Origin: Bombyx mori
Taxonomy: Eukaryota > Arthropoda > Insecta > Lepidoptera > Bombycidae
Reading direction: 5' to 3'
Assembly (NCBI RefSeq): GCF_030269925.1
Contig: NC_085112.1
Span: 1,923,501-1,987,500, forward strand
Length of the DNA stretch: 64,000 nucleotides
Shown here one piece after another: positions 57,131-64,000 of the stretch (positions are counted from its first letter, which is position 1; each line of letters begins with the position of its first letter). The notes below the pieces were generated by a model, which saw only the letters and a list, made by a program, of their open reading frames with translations, did no database searches and had not been told where the DNA came from. The position numbers and the translations under genes were made by a program.

Positions 57131-58110
57131 CAGAAAATAATTTAAAAAAGAGATGACACCACTTTTTTTTATTAAGACGTGTAATGTGCAGTTTTTATAA
57201 AGTTGTGATTATTTATAATAATGTTATTTGTTAATGAACGAAGCGTTTTGAAATATACATAAAGTAGTAATTTATAAAAGCAAATAGAAACATCAGACCT
57301 GCGCTCTCTAAGTGCAATTTCAGTTTAAATAATATAATATCATTCATATCATATCATAGTATCATATAATTATCATATTGCAACATAGTACAGACTTTGA
57401 TCACATGTGTCGGGGGGCATATCACGTAGTATTAATATCGGTCCATTATTTTACACCAAAATATGTTTTGTGTTTTGAATTAAATTAATATGCTGCTTAA
57501 TAAACTCATTTTTTAAATTATTTCATTATAATTATCACAGGCATAGGTAGGTCAAATTTATTAGGTTAGGTTAGGTAACATATTGTTATTACAACATCTC
57601 ATTTACTTTACGTGTTTAGTAGAATAAAAAATAATTTCAGATAATGAATACGCAATTGACGCAATGAAGCAATTCTAATCTAGTGTGTGTGGATAAACAC
57701 AGTTTTATTGTAGATATATTTATTAATAAACAATAAAAATAAATCCATTTAAATTAATTAAATTGATATTCATTAATGTTAATATAAATTTGCATTCTAA
57801 GCGATTGTCGGATTTTATTTAATATGAAAAATAAAAATTGCATAAAAAACAATTCCCGCTCAAATTAAAAATAAATTATCAACGCCACAGATTATCCAAA
57901 AAAAAAGTAAATAAAACCTACCTATAGTTCGTGTATTGGGCACGTCCGTCACTGACAAACTGAAACTGACTAATTACGGGCAGAGCACTTGATATATCGT
58001 AGAGCTGTGCCATCGAGAGATAAGGTACTTGCAATCGACCTAGGGTCACAGCCGAAATGCACTGATAACAATCTCTTTGTTGTTGAAGTAGGTACTTTAT
58101 TTTTATTGTA
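57131..58110. other. Intergenic sequence, no gene seen
   Basis: AT-rich. No exon, RNA gene or bounded repeat recognised. Confidence 0.4.
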
Positions 58111-58112
58111 CA

Positions 58113-58325
58113 CTAGCGACCCGCCTTCGCTTCGCTTCGTAAACTGTAATTTGTTATTGATTTCTCCACTATTTAATGGATATTATTATACATATAGACC
58201 TTCCTCTTCAATCACTCTATCTATTAAAAAAAAAACCGCATCAAAATCCGTTGCGTAGTTTTAAAGATTTAAGCATTCATAGGGATATAGGGACAGAGAA
58301 AGCGACTTTGTTTTATATTATGTTG
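58113..58325 (-). mobile_element. Helitron-like relic
   Basis: The minus strand ends GAAGGCGGGTCGCTAG before T. The far end reads AAAACAAAGTCGCTTTC, common at one end of lepidopteran Helitron-like repeats. The exact 5' end is unclear. Confidence 0.4.
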
Positions 58326-58639
58326 TGAAGAATCTGAATGAAGAGCTCGGGGCCTTAGCAGTAACATCCAAAGGTCGCAGTTCACTGCCGTGTGTTGCGA
58401 TTTTTTTAATTCATTAGGGTCTTCAAATTATGTCTTTAAAAAAATTAACTTATTTATAGCAAATTACCTCCGAACCGTAGCCGGCAAGGTGGATGGGGAG
58501 AACCGAAGACTGGGCTCAGTGGTGTGGATTGGGAGAAGCCTATAACCAATAGTAGATGACTGTGTGATGATGATGGTGATGATGATGATGATAATCAACG
58601 ACAACGTCACTTTGATCGCAATGTAACCAAAGCAAACAG

Positions 58640-58882
58640 ATGCTGGTGGTAGGACCTCTTGTGAGTCCGCACGGGTAGGTACCACCACCCTGCCTAATTC
58701 TACCGTGAAGCAGTAATGCGTTTCGGTTTGAAGGGTGGGGCAGCAGTTGTAATTATCTTGAGACCTTAGAATTTATATCTCAAGGTGGGTGGCGCATTTA
58801 CGTTGTAGATGTCTATGGGCTCCAGTAACCACTTAACACCAGGTGGGCTGTGAGCTCGTCCACACATATAAGCAATAAAAAA
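58640..58882 (+). mobile_element. Bm1 SINE, 5'-truncated
   Basis: CTGGTGGTAGGACCTCTTGT to ATAAGCAATAAAAAAAAAAA. Confidence 0.92.
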
Positions 58883-59201
58883 AAAAAAGGTTGGCACCAT
58901 AGATAATGCAATCAATACACGGTCAGTCCAACAGTTCTCTTTATTCTGAAAAATAGTGCATTTTTCTTTAATTTCCAATCTAAATATGTATCGAGTAGCG
59001 CGTAAACACTGATAATGATTACTCTAGAAGTTTCAATTCAGCTGTAATCTAAGTAAGTATGTACAATATAAAATATCGAATAAATCAACTGTATAAATGA
59101 ACCAAAAATATTTAACTTTCTTATTTTCTCCTATTGTACAAATGTATCTGCTTTTTGACTGTTTTTTGAATGTAAATTGTGTTTTGGTGTGCGATAAAGT
59201 G

Positions 59202-59203
<2 letters not shown>

Positions 59204-59235
<32 letters not shown>
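59204..59235. repeat. (CT)n microsatellite
   Basis: About 16 CT dinucleotides followed by TTCTCTTTTT. Confidence 0.95.
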
Positions 59236-59242
<7 letters not shown>

Positions 59243-59681
59243 TTTATTAATGTGAAATGTTAAAAAAAATATGTTTTGTTTTCATTGATAATTTAAAAAT
59301 AATAGGCATTTTAGAGATGATAACAAGCATGTTTTTTTAACTTCAATGAGCTACTTTGTTTTACAATCTCTGGGAGGTTTGAGGGGAGACCTCAAAAGTA
59401 GTCAGCGACTAGCTTATCCTTGACTTCGCTGATGTCCATGAGCAGCGATGACTATAGTAATAAAAAATCGCATGGAATTTTCAAATATTCTTCATTGACG
59501 CAGCGTCTATCTTGAAATTGAATGAAAGTGAAAAAAAATATGTGTAATATTAAAAATACTATAAGACTTAAATAATACTTTTTCACTAGACAGTTTCTTG
59601 TCTTTAACCATGCCGGTACTTCTGCTAGCTGCCGTATAACGTTGAGAGAGCTAGGTGTCATTCCGCCTAAGTATTTACGGG

Positions 59682-59948
59682 ACTCGACAAAGAGGTCGAC
59701 GTGCAACCTAACCCATGCATCAGCCCGCTGAGTTTCTCGCCGGATCTTCTCAGTGGGTCGCGATTCCGATCCGGTAGTAGATTCATTCGCGAAGCAATTG
59801 CTCTTGAGTTGTTAGGTCTCCTTCGGAGGCGCTCGGGCAGTTGTTAGCAAATCCCACCCCTCCTGGCTGAGCCTTTGCTCGCCCACCTGTCCTGGTGAAG
59901 CTGGAAAGGCCTACGGGCCACCAGTAATCTTTCAATCATAAAAAAAAA
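59682..59948 (+). mobile_element. Jockey-clade LINE 3' end with TSD
   Basis: 267 bp from ACTCGACAAAGAGGTCGACG to TCAATCATAAAAAAAA. Flanked by GTATTTACGGG at 59671-59681 and 59949-59959. Same subfamily as 26845-27591, with few differences. Confidence 0.9.
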
Positions 59949-59965
59949 GTATTTACGGGTTACGG

Positions 59966-60212
59966 GTATTCACTGGTGGTAGGACCTCTTGTGAGGTCCA
60001 CGCGGGTAGGTACCACCGCCCTGCCTATTTCTGCCGTGAAGCAGTAATGCGTTTCGGTTTGAATGGTGGGGCAGCCGTTGTAACTATACTGAGATCTTAG
60101 AACATATATCTCAAGGTGGGTGGCGCATTTACGTTGTAGATGTCTATGGGCTCCAGTAACCACTTAACACTAAGTGGGCTGTGAGCTCGTCCACCAATCT
60201 AAGCAATAAAAA
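59966..60212 (+). mobile_element. Bm1 SINE, 5'-truncated
   Basis: CACTGGTGGTAGGACCTCTT to CTAAGCAATAAAAAAAAAT. Confidence 0.92.
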
Positions 60213-60279
60213 AAAAATGTTTAGGTTATTTATCAGTGGTATATACTATTATTGTTTTATATAGTACAATTTAACTCTG

Positions 60280-60560
60280 CCATTGCCGGTCCCAAGCCTG
60301 GATGAGAAAAGAGGAGGGTTGGCGTCGGTATGCCACGTACCCGGCCGTCAAAATACAACGCCGAGCAATGGACGGCGGTCAACTAACCCGAACTAGGGCT
60401 TCAGTAGTCCAGCGGAACTAAATCGTCTCTGTGATTCTGCTGTGGAAGGATGCGGGAACCCACCACTAGCAATTTTCCCAAGAAAACCTCTACGTATGTA
60501 TTCCGCAAAGGTCACGATCCTCAGCACTGAAAAACGACGCACGGAGGGGATAGTACAATT
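60280..60560 (+). repeat. GC-rich unclassified repeat
   Basis: GCCATTGCCGGTCCCAAGCC and the GC-rich text that follows stand out from the AT-rich surroundings and look like LINE UTR sequence, but no second copy is in this window. Confidence 0.35.
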
Positions 60561-60569
60561 ACAGATTCT

Positions 60570-60860
60570 TCTTTCATTGTATGGATAGGTGAAAGAGCCT
60601 ATCTAATATTATGTGGTTAGGGGAGCCTATAAACATAAAAACGTGAATGCAGTCGTCCAGCTTGAGACATGAGGTCGAAGAATTGTATTATATAGCGGTT
60701 CTTCCACTCTTCCAACGAGCCCTCGCGGCACTCTTCGCGGCAGTAATAAGCACGATGGTGGTACTTACACGTGCGAGGTTACAATGTCTCGCGGCACTCT
60801 TCGCGGCAGAAATAAGCACGATGGTGGTACTTACACGTGCAAGGTTACAATGTGCGCTTA
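60570..60860 (-). mobile_element. Diverged Bm1 SINE with internal 66-bp tandem duplication
   Basis: Reversed Bm1 blocks (GGGGAGCCTATAAACATAAA; GATGGTGGTACTTACACGTG). A 66-bp unit is repeated head to tail at 60722-60787 and 60788-60853 with two or three differences. Confidence 0.65.
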
Positions 60861-60899
60861 CAACAACCATTCGAGCGTAAGTTTTACATATCGTCTTTT

Positions 60900-61455
60900 C
60901 GCATTAAAAGTGTACAATTTCCAAAAGTATTCGAAATTTTGTTAATATGCGGAACCATTTGGTATCACCAGTATTTTTCTAATAAATACTGTGAAAAGAG
61001 CGTAGTTTAGTTTTAATTTTTTTTTTAGTTTACCTATGTTTTGACTAGTATCAACAAAATTAAAAGATAATTTTACCTTGCTTTAAAAGACAGATAATGT
61101 AACTGGTAAAAAAAACGTTGCAAAGATAAGTACTATTTAAAATATCACATGTTAAACCTTTAAAACACTCTCCTGTGAAATTATTATAGTAAGTTTTGAG
61201 ATTATACAGTTTTAATGCGAGAAGACGATATAACAAATGTATAGTATACTACACGAATTTTGAACGTGTTCACATGAAAGTGATTTCTGCTTAGCGAAAA
61301 TTCTTCTCGTAAATTGAAAATACTAATTGTATTCCTTAAATTTTATTTATTTTACGTACATACGTAATTAAAATCAAAGGTACAGACTAAAACAAAATTG
61401 TTTTATGAAAAGTATGTATTGTCATGTCATGCTGTGAATACCATTGTTAACAAAT
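60900..61455. other. Intergenic sequence, no gene seen
   Basis: AT-rich without identifiable structure. Confidence 0.4.
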
Positions 61456-61456
61456 A

Positions 61457-61690
61457 AGATGACTGCCACAGTAGTGCAATAGTTAGCGGCTCTGACTGTT
61501 GCGACAAGGGTCATAGGTTCGATTCCCAGATCGGGCAAGCATTGTGTGATGTTGTAGCTCTTTGTACTTATTTTTTTATTATCTATATTATATATATTTA
61601 TGTAAGTATGTATGTCAGTCTCTGGAACCCATAACACAGGGAATCCTAAATTGAAGCTGGATCACCGTGCGTGATTTGTTCCCAGTAATA
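61457..61690 (+). mobile_element. tRNA-derived SINE, family S3
   Basis: Head with AGTAGTGCAATAGTTAGCGG and B box AGGTTCGATTCC, body with GTCAGTCTCTGGAACCCATA, end GTGATTTGTTCCCAGTAATA. Confidence 0.75.
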
Positions 61691-61844
61691 AAATAAAAGA
61701 TAGTCTTTTATTATTATTTCAACTTCGGTCTTTTGGCAGCAGCAAACTGAGGGCAGCACACACTGAAATAGAATACGTACATACATTATTACTAATATAT
61801 AAATGGGAAAGTCGAAACTGCATTTGTTTGTTGGTGACGATGAG

Positions 61845-62100
61845 AGCTCAACGTGCAACCTTATACATCACATACGAGTTAATTCTTAAATTCATTAAAT
61901 TCATCTCAGCGGGTCGAGATTTCGATCCGATAGTAAATTAATTCACGAAGCAGCTACTCTTGAGTTGTTAGGTCTCCTTTGGAGGCGCTCGGGCAGCTCT
62001 TAGCAAATCCCATTCCTCCTGGCTGAGCCTTTGCTCGCCCACCTGTCCTGGTCAAACTGGAAAGGCCTCCAGGCCACCAATTATCCTTAAATCATAATAA
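61845..62100 (+). mobile_element. Jockey-clade LINE 3' end, diverged
   Basis: GAGCTCAACGTGCAACCTTA, then GTTAGGTCTCCTTTGGAGGC and CCACCTGTCCTGGTCAAACT, ending AAATCATAATAAAAA. Confidence 0.8.
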
Positions 62101-62154
62101 AAAATATTTATACATTTCGCTTATTAGGCGACATTTATCTTTGTAAATAAAGGT

Positions 62155-62305
62155 CCGTTTTATTTGGTATTAGCAACAAAAATTCGATGTGTTTAATTGA
62201 ACTTCAATTATGTTTACCCCATTCAAATAACTGAAGAAGTTTTTTTGTCATGATATTTTTTCCAAATTTTTAACTTTAAACTTACAAAAATGTCGCTTAA
62301 ACCAA
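62155..62305 (+). repeat. Dispersed repeat D
   Basis: Matches 22320-22520 (TTTTATTTGGTATTAGCAAC; AGTTTTTTTGTCATGATATT; AAATGTCGCTTAAAC) without the SINE scrap. Confidence 0.6.
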
Positions 62306-62817
62306 ATAGCTTTTCGCCCTTCGATTTAAAGAAATAGGCAAAAGGCAAAACAGTTCATCGCGGCTCTCCACTCTGTACAGGGGTTTTTTTTATTTGTTTA
62401 TTATGAACGGACGAGTTTTAGTGGAATTAATAAATTTTGGAAACAGTTTTTTTTAAAACAAAACCATTTAGATAACGTAATATGTGCATAAATGAATCAA
62501 ATTCTTGAAGCCTCCGTTATTACGGTTGAATTTCGATAGTTAGATGAACACTTATACAGAGGCCACGAAGTCGAGCTGTGAAGACTTTATACTAGAAACA
62601 TTCCAGAACCGCCAACACCTTCCGCCAACAGCCAACACCCAACTTTACAGTCTCAATCTACACAACCTATTAGGCAGCGGCTTGGCTATGCATTAAGGGT
62701 CGCTGATGTCCACGGGCGACGTTGCTAACTCACAATGAATTGGACCGCGGGCGTTACTCAGAAGCAGTTATATCTAAAAGGGAGCAATATATTTCCTAGT
62801 CATGAGCACATTAGTAC

Positions 62818-63092
62818 TGTTACGCGCTGGGGTTCAGGATATATAAAAAATACTACCGAATCACAAGTTAACACCGTATTGGCACTTAGAACACTTAAAA
62901 CACTCAACAAACACTTTAAGATCCTCAATTCGCTTCTTCCACTTCGCTTCAGGTGATCCATACATTTCGATTACTGCGTTTCCGCTATCTGACAATAGAT
63001 GGCGTTGTACTTATCGAGTGTTCTAGGTGCTACTAGATCCTTCGATATTCGTTCGACTATTCGGCGATAGACGGATTCTTACCGGCGTAACA
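62818..63092. mobile_element. Solo LTR, copy 2 (TGTTAC...GTAACA)
   Basis: 275 bp from TGTTACGCGCTGGGGTTC to CTTACCGGCGTAACA, with 4-bp duplication GTAC (62814-62817 and 63093-63096). Internally shorter than copy 1 at 26374-26702. Confidence 0.85.
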
Positions 63093-63096
63093 GTAC

Positions 63097-63475
63097 TTTT
63101 AGTGTGGACAAAGATAAGAGGAATTTATGTAAAATTAAATGACTTGCTTGAAGGCTCTTACGTTAAAAGATTTTTCGTGATCGAGACTTATTTTTTAACA
63201 TCCTGTTATATAAGATTGGCTGGATAATTATAATACTACTATATTATATATACTATATAATTATAATATACTATAATGCATACGTACTTATAAGATCACA
63301 AAGTTTATACAGGGTGATCAAACAAGCAACGATGTATTAAGAAAATAATTTAATCGAGATATTTATATATGTATATGTCATTGAAGACGGTGTCAGTGGA
63401 ACAATGAGGGAAGTTCTAAAAAAATGTATGAAAAAAGTATTGCGAAAAAATAAAAGAAGAAAATTGTAATACATA
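63097..63475. other. Intergenic sequence, no gene seen
   Basis: AT-rich with a run of TATA/ATAT (63231-63280). CAGGGTGATCAAACAAGC near 63311 might be a transposon end; not resolved. Confidence 0.35.
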
Positions 63476-64000
63476 GGCTGCACTAAAAGTATCGGGAATG
63501 GAATATTTCCACTGTTCCTGTCATATTAAAATATTTTTAATTGAAAACTCCTTGGTTTTAAAAATCGAATACCATTTATTTATTTAAAAAAAGATTCTCG
63601 GTCTTGTCACGAGGTTTTGTCAAACTTGTTTAGTCGTTGAGAAAATGGAATTGACTCGAGAAAATTCAAGAGCGATGATTTATTATGACTTTCGAAGTGA
63701 TTTAACACAAAAACAGTGTGTTGACCGGATGATTTCTGCATTTGGTGATGAAGCCCCATCCAAAACCACAATTTATCGCTGGTTTGCTGAGTTTCAACGT
63801 GGACGTGTCAAGCTCAGTGATGATTCCCGTCAAGGTCGTCCAAAAACTGCAGTCACCCAAGAAAACGTTGATGCTGTGCGTAAGCTAATTGAAGAAGATC
63901 GACATGTGACATACCGCGAAATTCAGGCAACTTTAGACATTGGCATGAGTCAAATACAAATAATTTTGCATGAACAATTAGGTGTAAAAAAGTTGTTTTC
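63476..64000 (+). mobile_element. Mariner-like transposon, right part off window
   Basis: A TA dinucleotide precedes GGCTGCACTAAAAGTATCGG, a plausible left inverted repeat, 169 bp ahead of the transposase start. The right end lies beyond 64000. Confidence 0.75.
63645..64000 (+). CDS. Mariner transposase, N-terminal 118 residues
   Basis: ATG at 63645, open to the window edge. MELTRENSRAMIYYDF, QKQCVDRMISAFGDEAPSKT and IYRWFAEFQRGR form the first helix-turn-helix. A GRPKTA linker (the AT-hook-like GRPK of mariners) is followed by VDAVRKLIEEDRHVTYREI, the second helix-turn-helix, and HEQLGVKKL. These bind the inverted repeats. The DDD catalytic core is outside the window. No stop or frameshift in the part seen. 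Confidence 0.9.
   Translation, partial: MELTRENSRAMIYYDFRSDLTQKQCVDRMISAFGDEAPSKTTIYRWFAEFQRGRVKLSDDSRQGRPKTAVTQENVDAVRKLIEEDRHVTYREIQATLDIGMSQIQIILHEQLGVKKLF

Overview
This window looks like a genomic segment of a silkworm (Bombyx mori or a close relative). About a dozen and a half copies of a SINE matching the Bm1 family (polymerase III-type head with an A-box/B-box, GGTGGTAGGACC core) are scattered over it, together with jockey-, R1-, RTE- and L2/CR1-like LINEs, Helitrons with TC...CTAG ends, solo LTRs and several MITEs. There is no bacterial-style gene layout. The host genes are split into short exons on the minus strand, with GT-AG introns full of transposons.

Three host genes can be assembled by hand from exons with matching splice phases. 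(1) 329-8829, minus: the first three exons (145 codons) of an extended-type short-chain dehydrogenase/epimerase-like NAD(P)-binding protein, running off the left edge. (2) 11211-22805, minus: a complete 10-exon, 510-residue major facilitator superfamily (MFS) transporter of the SV2-like/organic-solute type. (3) 32271-40579, minus: its tandem paralogue, 10 exons and 524 residues. The two transporters share all nine intron positions and phases, and five exons have the same length in both (162, 163, 122, 245 and 128 bp), so they come from one tandem duplication. Most single open frames in this DNA are exon shadows or transposon remains.

Layout: 0-0.3 kb Helitron; 0.3-8.8 kb SDR gene whose 7.9-kb second intron holds a 2.88-kb PIF/Harbinger-like element and a SWIM-finger ORF; 8.8-11.2 kb intergenic, with a SINE-linked inverted copy of a transporter exon and a hAT MITE; 11.2-22.8 kb transporter B with a 3-kb L2/CR1-like LINE and an R1-like LINE in its introns; 22.8-32.3 kb intergenic, with a solo LTR and a young jockey insertion; 32.3-40.6 kb transporter A; 40.6-64 kb no recognisable host gene, a dense and partly nested transposon field. 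That last field includes a young non-autonomous LTR element with a 48-bp tandem array, an RTE insertion with a 20-bp target duplication, a LINE with an intact 966-codon reverse transcriptase frame, and a mariner transposase running off the right edge.

All coordinates, splice sites and repeats were read by eye. Family names rest on recognised motifs and terminal signatures, not on database searches.
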